From Chrysomallon squamiferum (taxonomy: Eukaryota > Mollusca > Gastropoda > Neomphalida > Peltospiridae), in NCBI GenBank assembly GCA_012295275.1, contig CM022674.1:990611-1054610 (forward strand): 64,000 bases of DNA, read 5' to 3'. The stretch's first letter is position 1. Each line of letters opens with the position of its first letter. The translations under genes and the position numbers were made by a program. The notes beneath the pieces were generated by a model. The model was given only the letters and a program-made list of their open reading frames with translations, was not told where the DNA came from and did not search any database. Shown in pieces: positions 1-12,367 of this stretch.

Positions 1-1340
1 AATAAACTTAGTTTCAGATTAGTTATTGGCCATAACGCAGCTACTGAGCTTCGCCAACCTGAAAGACTTGCCGCGCATTGGCCGTCGATGTGTCACGTGA
101 CTACTGACTTATTGTACTGGAACGGTGAGCTTCCTAAGGCTGATGATCCTTGCAGAATATTAACTCTAAGTCATGTTTATACAACAGGCCAGTGATAGCT
201 CCTGTTTACATGGTGCGGTAATCATGCTATCACTCGGTTAGCAAAAAAAGATGGCGCTGAACTTACGGCGTGGAAAAATTATCATAAAGCAACAGGATTG
301 GTCTATTCGGAGGGTGTGCCGGGGTGGTGTCTATTTTAATCGTCATGTATGCGGATTTGTTTTCAGAATTATTTTAAACAGAGAAAAAACAACCTATCTG
401 CGACAAGAGACTGGAGGTAAAACTGAGGTAGCCATTAGCAAGCGGTGCTAGTCATTACTAATTAAAAAAAAAAAAAAAATATTCAGTAATAAATCAACAA
501 TCACAGTCACTCCGAGTCCTTCAGTAGCAAAACCAACAACTGTTTCTTTTAAAACTTGATAAACATTTGTCTTGTGCTAAAAATATTAAAGTCCCTGTAA
601 TGGTATCACATTCCTTCTGTTATATTAAAATCGTGTATTAATACAAGGATACTAGATCAATACTTAGAATAATGATGCTCGTACATTGATATCTGTCCAA
701 AACTTCAAATTATAAACTATTTAAAAAAAATACTGTTACATATTTCAAACTTATAAAGAGAAAATACTGGGATGCCCATTGTTGCGATTCAGACATTCAA
801 ACCGTAATCTTCCTAATTAAACGGAAACATTGGAAAATACTGAACAAGAAAACAGAGAGTGTCCACTGTGTAATAACTAGGACATCTGAGATCAGTTTCG
901 TTATGTATCTACATATATGTTTGTTTTCTAAGAATCAAAGAAATCCTTACCTACCATTTTTCTGTGAGGCTAAAGCAAGCATTCATTATAAATTATTTAA
1001 ATCTAAAAAAAAAAAAAGCTGGTGACCCAAGAAAAACGCTCCATTTTCTATAATTTAATAATGATTTTTTTCTCTCTCAAATGCCTTCATTGTTATACTG
1101 TATGCATACAATTTTATTATTATGTTCATTATTGTAAATCCACCATCTTGTTAAAATTATGTTAAATTTTGTATGAAGTTACCGACACATGCCATACATT
1201 ACGGCCTGAGGGTCATAGTTCAGTTCAGAAAGTTATCAAAACATAAAATACACTATCATGATTGCAAAGTTTGTTTAGCTAAATAACTGTGATCATAAAT
1301 ATACTGTTTTGATTATTATTATTATCATTATTATTTCAGG
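1..1340. other. AT-rich stretch, no gene recognised
   Basis: I see no exon with convincing protein similarity here. It contains an AATAAA at the very start, which could belong to a gene ending left of the window, a CACGTG E-box near 96, poly-A runs near 465 and 1005, and short ORFs without domain features. It may be intron or 5' flank of the sushi gene to the right. Confidence 0.4.
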
Positions 1341-1344
1341 TATA

Positions 1345-1678
1345 GGACCAATAATCCGGCGTCTTGATATCCGGAAAGACCCGAAAATTGGAAGCTTTTT
1401 TTTCCAGACGCTGTTTTCATAATTCGCGCGCGCGCGTATGTTGTCCTCATCAGACCGGAACTACTCTTTCAAGCCGCGTGGCGTTCATTCACTCGCCGCA
1501 TTGTCTACGTGTCGCGTCGAGTCGCCACAGTTGTATATCGTCAGTTTTCTTTATGTTCTTAATTTTAAAATGTTTATGCCTAATTATTCACGTATTTAGA
1601 TGCCTTGGTCCCAGAAAACCGGAAAATCCAGAAATCCGGAATGCCTCGGGCCACCCAAGGAGTCCGGATAATTGGTCC
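1345..1678. mobile_element. Tigger/pogo-like MITE with 15-bp terminal inverted repeats
   Basis: The left end GGACCAATAATCCGG (1345-1359) is the inverted match of CCGGATAATTGGTCC (1664-1678), with one mismatch in 15. Further CCGGA motifs repeat inside both ends, and the GC-rich core with CpG runs stands out from the AT-rich surroundings. No transposase ORF is present, so it is non-autonomous. The TIR style (GACC...ATCCGG) resembles Tigger/pogo elements, but that is family-level inference and the flanking target duplication is not clean. Confidence 0.55.
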
Positions 1679-1722
1679 GGTACCTATATTATTATTATTT
1701 TTATTTTTATTTTTTCTCACAG

Positions 1723-2308
1723 AGTGCCCGAGGTCACCCAAAATCGATAATGGTAAAATTCTTGTCCGCACTAACCACGTAGGTTCTTTTGCTACCGTAG
1801 TCTGCAACAAAAACTACTTTTTCTACGGTTACTCCAAAGATCTGCTGTGTCTCCCGTCAACTCAGTGGAGTAACCCGTCAGGACAATGCAAGCGAGTGAA
1901 ATGGATTAATCTAAGTACGTCAAACGTCTTCTTCTAGTAGCTATAGCAGAAACACTAGTAGTAGTAGTAGTACCAGTAGTTGTAATAGTAGTAGTAGTAG
2001 TAGTAGTAGTGGTAGTAGAACTAGTGGTAGAGATAGTAGTAGTAGTAGTAGTAGTAGTAGTAGCCGTTGTAGCTATAGTAGTAGTTGTTGTTGCTATGAT
2101 AATGGTGGTAGCAACAGTACTATTTGAAGCAGAAGTAGTAGTAGTAGTAGTAGTGGTTGTAGTGGTAGCAGAATGGTGGTGGTAGTGATAGTGGTCGTGG
2201 TAGTGGTACCAGCAATGGCAGTAATAGTAACAGTAGTAGCAGTAGTAGTGGGTTAGTGGTAGTAATAGTAGTAGTAGTAATAGTGGTAGTAGTGGTAGTA
2301 GTAGTGGG

Positions 2309-2364
<56 letters not shown>

Positions 2365-3287
2365 ACAGTAGAGGTAGTAGTAGTGGTGGTAGTAGTAGTA
2401 GTAGTGGTAGTAGTAGTAGTGTTATTGATATTGTTACTGTTGTTGTTGTTGTTGTGGTTTGGTTTTTGTTTTGTAATTTCTTTCTCATTCGTTCAACAAA
2501 ACCATAATTATTGCTTGTACTGGTACTACTACTGTTCTTACTATTACCCTTATTATTACTACTACTACTACTACTACCAACATTATCTTTGCTTCTATTG
2601 CTACTATCTTTATCATTAAAACAACTGGTAACATTCTTACTACTATTTTTCTTACTACTCTGCAATTATTACCACTACTACTACATCAGTTACCACTATT
2701 GCATCACTATTATTATTATTATTATTATTATTAAATTATTATTATTATTAATTAACCATTATAACAACTATTATTACTGCTTCTGCTACATTTGCAGCTA
2801 CTACTTCTCCTACTAACACTATTAGTACTGTTACTGCTGCTACTTCTACTACTAATACTACTACTACTACTAATAATAATAATAATACTATCATATTATA
2901 ACCATCATCATCACCACCACCATCCATCATCATCATCATAATCAAAGACATATTACGATGTTTATGTTTAGCGACTAACACGTGGTTGGCAGTCCCGAAA
3001 TCAACCGACTGGACAGTGGTGGTCGAAGGACAGATGAAACAACAGTAAGTACAAACTGTGGACCCTTTTCTCAAAACTGATCAGTGTAGGTCCAGTCAAA
3101 AAACTTCTGTTTGACTGGACCTGTACTCTTTGTCAAGGTCTCAGGTGGTTGGTAAATCTTCACGACCGTTTTGAAATCGATTTTGTTCAGCCTTAATCCC
3201 GGAGAGTGTTCATTTATTTATTTATTTGTTCACCGCAAACTGTTTGAGTCGAAACAAAAAATTATTATTATTATTATTATTATTATT

Positions 3288-3329
<42 letters not shown>

Positions 3330-4119
3330 GGTTGTTGTTGTTGGTTCTGGTGGTGGTTCTGGTGGTGGTGATGGTGGTGGTGGTGGTGGTAGTAGTATTG
3401 ATGTTGATGTTTTTAATGCTTTACATTATTTATGCATTTACTTATTCACATATTTTATTTAAGAAATGCTTACGACAATGATCATGATCATAATGCTAAT
3501 AATAACAACAGACAGACAGATACACGAACAATTATACAGGTAGACAAAAAGACAAATTAGAGAGACAGACAGAGAGACAGATAGACAGATGGACGGACGG
3601 TTAGACTGACTGATAAATAAATACATTTTCATTATTATACATTTCAGCCATATTTGGGGCATTACAGACAACAAACAGACTTTCGCGTTTTTTTACGATT
3701 ACCTTGGCGTCTACATCACTGGAGATAAGGTGCATACAATGAAACCTTTAGGACTGGAAAACTGGTTTGTTATGAAAGTGCTTTTTCAGTTTGATTTTCA
3801 GGTATTTGTGTCTTCTGTTTTGTTTCTTCATTTTTTTTTTTTTTGACCTCCGATATCTATTGTACAAAAAACACATTTCAATATTTAGGAGGGATGTACG
3901 AATATACAGTCTACGTTTATGTCCAACACATACATACATACATACATACATACATACATACATACAGTGTTAGTAGTGGTAGTGACAGTTCTCAGTTTAT
4001 AATATTATAATTACCAATGTATCATCAGCAATAGCAGTAATGGACGTCGTCGTCGTCGTAGTAGTAGTAGTAGCTGTAGTAGTAGTAGTAGTAGTAGCTG
4101 TAGTAGTAGTAGTAGTAGC

Positions 4120-4172
<53 letters not shown>

Positions 4173-4174
4173 CT

Positions 4175-4211
<37 letters not shown>

Positions 4212-4484
4212 CGTGTGCTATGGCTCTTGTGTTGAAATAATGTTTGTTATTATTAATATTCTTGTTATCAGTGTCATCATATTTTTTCTTTCTGATTTAT
4301 TGTGACGTATCATATCATATCATATGTTATCATTTTAATCATACTATATTTACAGATTTTCGTGAATAATACAAGACTTTTTCATGCCAAAGCCAGCGAT
4401 CTGAGCGCCAAATCGTTATTTTTCATACAAGTTCGAATCCTGAAATCGATCAGTTTTATCGAAAACTTCAGCTATAATCTGTGA
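1723..4484 (+). CDS. 3' end of secreted sushi-domain protein with C-terminal galectin-like segment (partial gene)
   Basis: Three exons are seen: 1723-1914, 3668-3801 and 4356-4484 (stop TGA). The first is a phase 1-1 exon of 64 codons, typical of a sushi/CCP module, with ECPRSPKIDNG, VVCNKNYFFYGYSK, CLPSTQW and a final Cys. The second must start at the acceptor ending 3667 to match phase 1; a better-looking acceptor at 3647 is out of phase. The last two exons read through NWFVMKVLFQFDFQ and IFVNNTRLFHAKASDL, like the carbohydrate-facing strands and the FxxxVN...FxHR stretch of the C-terminal half of galectins. The canonical galectin WxxE/R region is not visible. The 5' part of the gene is outside the window or unrecognised. 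That the sushi exon and the last two exons belong together rests on phase and order only. Confidence 0.5.
1945..2935. repeat. About 1 kb of degenerate trinucleotide repeat (GTA then ACT/ATT)
   Basis: Within the intron following the sushi exon, the + strand changes from (GTA)n with GTG/GTT variants (1945-2430) through GTT to (ACT/ATT)n (2520-2935). The switch in strand composition means the two halves are roughly complementary and could fold into a long imperfect hairpin. The long Tyr/Leu/Val ORFs here are artefacts of the repeat. Confidence 0.85.
3088..3122. repeat. Perfect 13-bp inverted repeat (hairpin)
   Basis: AGGTCCAGTCAAA (3088-3100) and TTTGACTGGACCT (3110-3122) flank a 9-base loop. 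It sits in the intron of the sushi gene in non-repetitive sequence. It could be a hairpin in RNA or a tiny element remnant; no function is evident. Confidence 0.8.
3259..4212. repeat. Microsatellites in the sushi-gene introns
   Basis: (ATT)n(GTT)n(GGT)n at 3259-3393, (CATA)n at about 3930-3966 and (GTA)n with scattered GTC/GCTGTA at about 4045-4212. Between them lies the exon 3668-3801. Confidence 0.85.
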
Positions 4485-4498
4485 ATCAGATATCTGTG

Positions 4499-4504
4499 AA
4501 ATAA
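4499..4504 (+). terminator. poly(A) signal of the sushi/galectin-like gene
   Basis: AATAAA lies 14 bases past the stop codon of the terminal exon, so the 3' UTR would be very short. Confidence 0.45.
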
Positions 4505-5217
4505 ACAGACATTGATATTAACTATAGTGTCACGAAAATGAAGAAAAAAAACCCCACATATAATAAAATAAATAAATTTAAAAAAAAATAAAATCTAAAA
4601 ATACTTTATTTCTTCATGCTATTAATTATCATAATTTATTGGGTTTTTTTTGGGGGGGGGGTAGCGTTATATTTAATGATTACAGATTAAGCCGAATTAA
4701 GGTGATTATTATTTTAAAAAAGAAGATAATAATAGCAAATAAATTGTATGGCAATAGTAGTTATAGTAGTTGCAGTAGTAGTAGATGTTGTTGTGACTGT
4801 AGTAGTAATAGCAGTAGTAATAGTAGTAGTAGTAATAGTAGCTGTAGTAGCAGTAGAGGTACCAATAATAACACTCCTCATAACAATACGATCGCTTCAT
4901 TTGTAAAAACCCAAGTTAGAAGTCAGGCCATTGTGACGTCATACACTGTTGACACTATGACGCCATATAAATAGCGGTTGCTAATGCTTAAAACGTCATA
5001 ATATGCAAAAATGAAGTGAAGGAGAAGGAAAGAAAAAAGGAAAGAGAGGAGAGAGGAATCAGTCACGTTTGCATATGTTATTTTTATTTTTATTTGTTAA
5101 TGAAACCGTAGTATAAATAGAGATTAAATTTTCTGATAATTTATTTGAAAGATAACAACATTATTTTAAATAAATTGCTATTAAGCTGAATATATGCACA
5201 TTAATAATAATAATAAC

Positions 5218-5269
<52 letters not shown>

Positions 5270-5273
5270 TTAA

Positions 5274-5341
<68 letters not shown>

Positions 5342-5630
5342 ATAATATAACAATTGATTAAATAAATAAAATAAAATAAAATAAAAACACATACTCAGCC
5401 TGTTTTAAAAACATACATTATCATATATACAGAGAGAAATATAATAAAACAATTTTTTGTTCATGTTATTAAAATAATGTATTTACTTGTTTGTTTGTTT
5501 GTCTGTTTTGTTGTTGTTGTTTTATATTCAATTTCCAGAATTACGAAAATAAAAGAAGGGTATTTTATTGTCAAATAAACAGGCTATTTTATGTTGCTTT
5601 CCTTTTAAGTGTTTTGTTGTTGTTTTAATC

Positions 5631-5675
<45 letters not shown>

Positions 5676-6652
5676 TTAAATTTATTTTATTTTTATTTCT
5701 TTTGTATTATTTATTTATTTGTTTATTTATTTATTATTATTATTACTACTACTATTTTGTTGTTGTTGCCTTGTTTTCTTTATTATGATCGTCATTTTAT
5801 TATTTAAAAAAGAAATAAAAAAATAAAAAATTAAATGTTTTATTTCAAACGTAAGAACATTAACTGTAACACTAAAATAGGCAACAATGGAACTTTTGTA
5901 CTTCGACTGATGTATACTAAGAGAAAGAAAAAATAATTAAAATGTACGTATAATATAAATATGCCTATATTTATGTGCAGAAACACAGGATAAAATAGGA
6001 GAGAGAGAGATATATGCACAAATACACTACCTTACAGAGAAACAGTAAAATAGAAATATTTTTTGTATAGCCCCAACCCATATCGACAATGGTGACCTTT
6101 CGGTGCAAAGTTCAGTCAGTGTTTAGGAACTTGGGTTTGACCTAAAACGATGATTTTTATCTGTTGCAAAATACAGATACCTTTTATATATAGGCCTATA
6201 TTTTTTTATTATTATAATTAGCTTACTAAAAATAACTTTCTGATTTTTATCAGAAATATAGGAATTATTATAACGTATCAGTACTAGTGAAAAGTACAGA
6301 AAAAAATATATAAAAAATATATAAAAAATTTAAAAAAACATCGGCAGAAAAATAATGCTTTGTCATTGTGTGGAGCCAGTTTTTGCACTTTCAACCGTAA
6401 CGTGACACCGTCACAATATAGATCCAGACATCGTTTACTGAAAGTTACTAAAATACTGCAAATACGCGTAAATTTCATTTACCTAAACCTTTGTAGCTGC
6501 ATTTATTTATAAAAAAAAAACGGACAGTTAAAACTTAATCAATAACGGAACTTTTAGAAAGTAATATCGGCTCAGTCTGGTGTAGACTTTTATCGAGGTT
6601 CAACATCCACCGTAAACCGCCAGATAGTTTACTCTGATCAGCAGTAACAAAG
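4505..6652. other. Intergenic and 5' flank of GST-A, repeat-rich
   Basis: Contains (AGT)n near 4755-4855, (AAT)n(AGT)n at 5202-5342, (ATT)n at about 5631-5672 and several TTTA/AT-rich stretches. Near the gene, a TATTTATAAAA at about 6504-6514 sits some 140 bases before the start codon, within the 175 bp missing from GST-B. No protein-coding exon was recognised. Confidence 0.5.
4934..4973 (+). promoter_or_regulatory. Candidate distal promoter, unit A: CRE plus TATA-like box
   Basis: TGACGTCA (4934-4941) is followed by TATAAATA (4966-4973). The same pair with the same spacing occurs at 16505-16544 in unit B, so it survived after the duplication. It lies 1.7 kb before the GST start codon, so it would need a 5' noncoding exon if it drives the GST. 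No such exon was identified. Confidence 0.3.
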
Positions 6653-8248
6653 ATGTCTGCCTACAAGCTCTACTATTTCGACGCTCGAGGTCGCGCCGAA
6701 GTTTGCCGTCTGCTGTTTGCGTACAAGGACGTGCAGTTCGAAGATGTGAGATACACAAGAGAAACGTGGCCTGCAGCGAAACCATGTAAGTTTAATTATT
6801 TATTAGCTGCGACTGGTTTTCTTTTATTTAGCTGACTTGACACGAACGTGATCGAAAAAATTTTTGCTTCGATAACGCTTTTAACAGGATGTTTACTGTC
6901 GATGTGATGATAAAATACTTTATATCTAAAGTCCAACAATCAACTGTACGTTATCTTGGAGACTAAAATATGGTGTTTTCGAAGCTTTTGTAGATCTTGT
7001 TCGATTTAGAAAGTTGAAAGAGTAGTGAATTAAAATTCAATGATTGACCATTATCGTATGCAAATTTGACGAACCTTCCGACATACTTGATAAGTGTTGT
7101 ATATTAATGTCGGGAGACGTAATTAAGGAATTATCCAGTTGCATAGCCACTGCTAGCACGATTTTGTTTCGTGATTAGTAGCCAAGCAATTTGGAAGAGA
7201 AACCTGGGACATGAAGCAGTTCGACCTGTCTGTGGTTGTTTCTGTGCCGAAAACCCAGAACAGTTATTTCAATTAAATTAGTTACTGAGTTAGGTTAATA
7301 AGTACGTTAGATATTTTTGTGGCATTTTTAAATTGTCACACTCTTTCTCTCTCTCTCCTCTCTCTCATTCTGTGTGTTTGAAACTTTTATTACAAAACAG
7401 AATGATTAAATCGCAGAATCATGCATGGACGAAATGTATGCATTTACTTTTAACTTACAATGTATAGGAGAAGTAATTGATATATTCTTGTATTTGAAAT
7501 TGTGAACGTGACTAAAAGAGTTCTTAAAAAAAAAGAGAAAAAAAAAAAAAAAAAACGAAAAATGTTTCATCAGCTTCTAATTGAGTCAGATGCTAGTACT
7601 TGAGTACTTGCAGTGTTGAATATCAGATAAGAAACCTGATGCATTCTATTAACCTGAGATCGTATCAAATATCCACATCATTTTCATTAACTGGACAAAA
7701 AACAAACAAACAAAACAATAAAATAAAGATAAATGAATATAAAATAAAGATAAATGAATATAAAAATAATAATAGTAATAATAGTAATAATAATAATGAT
7801 AAAACATAAGAGCAACTGTACAGTTAAATATTTAGGTTGTTTTACAATACTAAGTAACACTTGTATGTACTGATCTGGAGTACATTTTCAAAAATTGTTA
7901 AATCAAACTGAATTTAAGAAAATTATTACAGCAGATTGTATCAATAGCACAACAGTGATGAATTTTACACAGTCTATCCCACTTCAGTGCCTTTGTTTGG
8001 TGAAGGCCTCCATGCATAATAGTGTTAATTGTAAAGTGGATTAGTGATTGTGTATAGGTTTGATATTAATGCTTTTAATGTTGTGTTGAGCCTGGTCACA
8101 GAATGCTTGTCCTGGTTGTAAGATTAAATCTTATCTGTGTTCTTATTCATGAATTTATTATTGTTTTGATTTACTGGATTTAAAAAAAAAAAAAAAAAAA
8201 ATTATTTTAATGTACATCAAAATGTATATAGTTAACAGGTATAATTGT

Positions 8249-8283
<35 letters not shown>

Positions 8284-9027
8284 TTTGCTTTATTATTATT
8301 TCTTATTTTGATTTTTTATTTTAATTTATTTACTTATTTTTTTTTTTAACTTGCTTTATTCTCATTTCTTTGTTTGCTTTTTTTATTTTAAAAATATTTA
8401 TTTATTTATTTTATTTTATTTTATTTTTATTTTATTTTTTATTATTATTATTATTCTGTAAATTTCAGACATATTTATTCTTGATCATAGTGTTTTCAAT
8501 TCAACTGAAACTCAATGTTTTCATTTTTTTCCATTTCTTAAAATCTCATTTTGTTTAATTTATTGTTGTATTTTTGTTATTTTATTATTTTTTTTTTTTT
8601 TTTTATTTTTTATTTCTAGCATTTCCAACTGGACAGTTGCCCTGCTTGGAGGTTGATGGCAAAAAACTTTCTCAGAGCATCGCCATAACTAACTTCATAG
8701 CCCGAAAACTAGGTTATTACTGTAATTTAGCTGTGTAAATAATAGCAGTAGTTAGTAATAGAGACATTTAATTTGACCTTATTTATCCAGCTACAAGTAT
8801 TAGTCTTGTAAAGTGTACATGTGTGTGAGTGTGTGTTGTGTGTGTGGGTAACACTGGATTTTATGTAAAACTGCTTTTATGATAATATTTAGAACTAATA
8901 ATAAATAAATGTTTATAGCAGGATGTAATCCTATAGCAGATGTTAATGATTATATTAGTTTAAGTAATCAGCTAATTTTTATTAATTTCTTACAAGACCT
9001 ACTAACATTTTTTTAAAGTTAATTTTT

Positions 9028-9083
<56 letters not shown>

Positions 9084-9746
9084 ATTTATTATTATTAATT
9101 GACTGAATCCCACTAACATTTAGTTTTGTTATGGTAGAACCATGTCCTACCAACATCTATTTTTATTGTTTTAGGAATATCCTACCAGATTTTTTTTTTT
9201 TTATTTTCTAGGACTGTCTTACTAGCATCTGTTTCTGTTGCTGTCAGACTGTATTCTCTTAACATTTTAGTTTTGTTATCTCACTATACACTGCTGAAAT
9301 CCTTTCTTTGTAGAACTATCTTATTAACTTCAAATTTGGTTGTGGACAGACAACTCTTACCATCTAGTTTTGTTGTTATAAGTATTTTCTCTAGTTTTCA
9401 AATAAGATTTATATAGTTTTTTGAAAAACTATCCAGTCATTCAGTTTTTTTGGTGTAAGACTTAAACCTGTTGAACAACAGTTTTTCAATTATGATAGGA
9501 CTGTACATAGCATCTGCTGTAGGATTATATCCTACTAACGTCGTATTCTGTTGTTGTAGGACTCTATCCTACTGATGTCTGGGAACAAGCCAGGACTGAT
9601 GAGATAATTCAGTCAATTCAGGACTTTCTGTACGCCTGGGTCAAAGCCGTCCACGAGAAAGATGAAACTAAGAAGGTTTGTTCATACACATACACACATA
9701 CACACACACACACACACACATACACACATACACACACATACACACA

Positions 9747-9778
<32 letters not shown>

Positions 9779-10777
9779 TACACACACACATATACACACA
9801 CATGTACACACATACACATGTACACACATACACACACACATATACACACGTACACACATACACACATACACACACATATACACACGTACACACATACACA
9901 TGTACCCACACATACACACACACACACACACACATACACACACACATACACACACACACACACACACACGCAGACACACACATACACAGTAACACACACA
10001 TACACACACACACACACACACAGAACAGACACAGACACATGCATATCTAAAAGAAACTTGAGCAATGTTAAATTGTGTGTACGTTTTGGTATGAATAATG
10101 CCTGTAGATATATAACACATGACTATATATAACATACATGACTATATTTCCACACACACACATACCCCTGTAAGCAGTGTAATCACTGTTTAATTCTGAA
10201 TTTTATAATGAGGTTGATTCGATTTCAGTATCATTTTTTACAAACAGGTTGATCAATGTCAAAACAACACCTGTTTTTAATAAACAAAAAAAGAAACTAC
10301 AACAAACAAAACAAACCAGGCAACAGATTCAGATTACAATGTAACAGATAACTGTAATAAATTAATTCTTCACCAATCAAAATTAATTACTAAACCAGGA
10401 TCACCTTGAGATTGCCTTGTGCTTTATTTTGTTGATGGGATTATAATTTATAGTAGCTAAATGCAGATTTATCTTTACATTGTGTTTGTGTGGTAATTAC
10501 AGTGAACTGAGAAAATTAATGATGAAGAGAAATAAGGCAGTTTAACGAAAATTATTTAAAAAAAATTATTTTTTATTTTTTTTTATAACATTTATCACAT
10601 TATCAGTAATACAACAGATGTGACATCCCATTTTTATATATTTTTTTAATTTTATTTATTTATTTAAATTTAATATTTGTCAGCTTCATGTTATTGCAGG
10701 ATACACTAAAGTAGCTGTACATGTATTTGTTGTTATTAAATAATAATTGAATTTTCAAAAATTACGGTCTGTGTGTG

Positions 10778-10808
<31 letters not shown>

Positions 10809-11746
10809 ACATGGATGGATGGATTTGTGTATGAATGTACATGTGTGTGCATGTGTCCATGTTCATATGTTTATGTAATGTTTATCTTTGCTTGTATATA
10901 TATATGTTTCTGTGACCCTTTATGTCTGCATAACGTGTAAATCAGTTACTTTTCCTGTTTCAGGAAGAATTGAAAAAGACAGTGGGAGAAGAGGATTACC
11001 CAAAGTTCTGTGCCAAAATGGAGATGTGGCTGAAAGAGAATGCAGGCAGTGGGGTCTTCGTGGGCAAAGACGTACGTGAAATACACTTAAATTTCTCCAT
11101 TTTCAGTACTGATACAAAAACCTTTGAAACTGAATTATTAATTAATATGCTGATGAAAAGAAGTATTCAACAAAAGTGATACTGGTTTTTGTTCTTTTAA
11201 ATATAATGTAACTGTGTGTGTGTCTTTGTGTGTGTGTGTGTGTGTGTTGTGTGTCAGTTAAGAAATTGTATATTTTAAGTGACTGTTATAGCATCAAAAT
11301 TTCGACTTCCCTTGATCCTGTAGGTGAACAATCAAAATAACAGAATCTCTGGACTTTCTTAAATCAGTTTTCAGTCCTCTACACCCTCCTTGGTATCATA
11401 GTTCAGTGTTCTTCAAATACATAGGCAAACCCAACATTGTTATTTAAGTTTCTTGTTTTTGTTGTTTGTTAAAAAGGACAAGAATGTCAGTAATCAAATG
11501 CAAGGAAGCCAGTTCTATTACAAAATAAGATTTATGCTCTGATTTTTGCCATTTGATGAATTGTTTATCAACTTTGGTATATTTCTGTGTCAGAAATGTA
11601 ACAGATGGAGTTTAAATTTCCAATAACAGTAAAATTAACAAACTGTAGAATTCCGCCAGTTAAAATTTGATATTCTTACCCTTAGCTTTGGTTGTGAAAT
11701 GTTTATGTGATCTTTCAGAATATTTTGTTTTTAATAATAATTAGGT

Positions 11747-11779
<33 letters not shown>

Positions 11780-12320
11780 TATTATATATTTAGAATATAA
11801 AAAAAAAGAAGAAGAGTTCCTTTTTATAAGCTACTCAAAACCATAATAATATGTATTTCATTCACTATTGGAAATTTTATTTACCTGCTTTTGTTTGTGT
11901 ATGCAGCTGTTTTATAATCAGGTTTTTGAAAAAAAAAAAAATAATAATTGTTTTTATATTTATTTATATGATTATGACTTTTGAAAATTATTTTCACATT
12001 TATTTAAAATATTATTTACGTGTCATTTAAAAACAGTGATTTTTATTCCTTTATTTATTTATTAATTGATATATTTTTCCGTTTTTTCTGTAATTACGAT
12101 TTTCAACGATGTGTATTTTATTTAATATTTTTATAAATTTCAGATCACCGTGGCAGACATCGCTGTCTTTGACTTGCTGTGGAGCACAAAGAAACACGCA
12201 GTAAACAACAGCGTCTTCACAGACGACAAGTACAAGAGTCTGATAGAAAACTACAAAAAAGTCGAGTCGCACCCAAAAATTGCCGCGTGGATCGAAAAGA
12301 GGCCAGACACGAATGTGTGA
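6653..12320 (+). CDS. Sigma-class glutathione S-transferase, copy A (five exons, 208 aa)
   Basis: Exons: 6653-6785, 8620-8712, 9560-9675, 10964-11071 and 12144-12320, with intron phases 1,1,0,0. All junctions are GT-AG and keep frame. Residues 1-75 form the thioredoxin-like GSH-binding domain: catalytic Tyr8 in KLYYFDARGRAE, Arg14, Trp39, Lys43, then FPTGQLPCLEVDG and the SQSIAI motif (Gln63, Ser64). The remainder is the all-helical substrate domain, ending FVGKDITVADIAVFDLLW and a C-terminal WIEKRPDTNV. The length matches sigma GSTs, cytosolic dimers that conjugate glutathione or isomerise prostaglandin H2, and are the ancestors of cephalopod lens S-crystallins. The start is chosen because MSAYKLYYF aligns with the family N-terminus. 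Intron 1 is 1.8 kb, intron 3 holds a (CA)n. No signal peptide. The specific substrate is unknown. Confidence 0.93.
9680..10025. repeat. (CA)n/(TACA)n microsatellite directly after the GST-A exon 3 donor
   Basis: About 345 bp of ACACAC with TACA interruptions start about 10 bases inside intron 3. The homologous array in GST-B is 21241-21545. Other repeats in this gene: (AT)n at 9033-9079, (GT)n at about 10,770-10,806, 11,214-11,246 and 11,750-11,776, and poly-T/AT stretches before exon 2. Confidence 0.9.
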
Positions 12321-12350
12321 AAAGGGACACAACTCTGCACAATAACTTCC

Positions 12351-12367
12351 AATAAAACGCCAATAAA
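12351..12367 (+). terminator. Poly(A) signals of GST-A
   Basis: Two AATAAA motifs (12351 and about 12362) lie 30-45 bases past the stop codon. Both are conserved in GST-B at about 24,323 and 24,334. Confidence 0.6.

Noticed and set aside
251-451. 66-codon ORF at the left edge
   Set aside because: No signal peptide, domain or splice context; nothing supports it as coding.
2120-2816. Long ORFs of Ser, Leu or Tyr runs
   Set aside because: Direct translations of trinucleotide repeats; no unique sequence, no splice sites, mirrored on both strands.
9618-10135. ORFs of 100-156 codons rich in Thr-His or Cys-Val
   Set aside because: Translations of the (CA)n array in GST-A intron 3; the same happens at 21,174-21,592.
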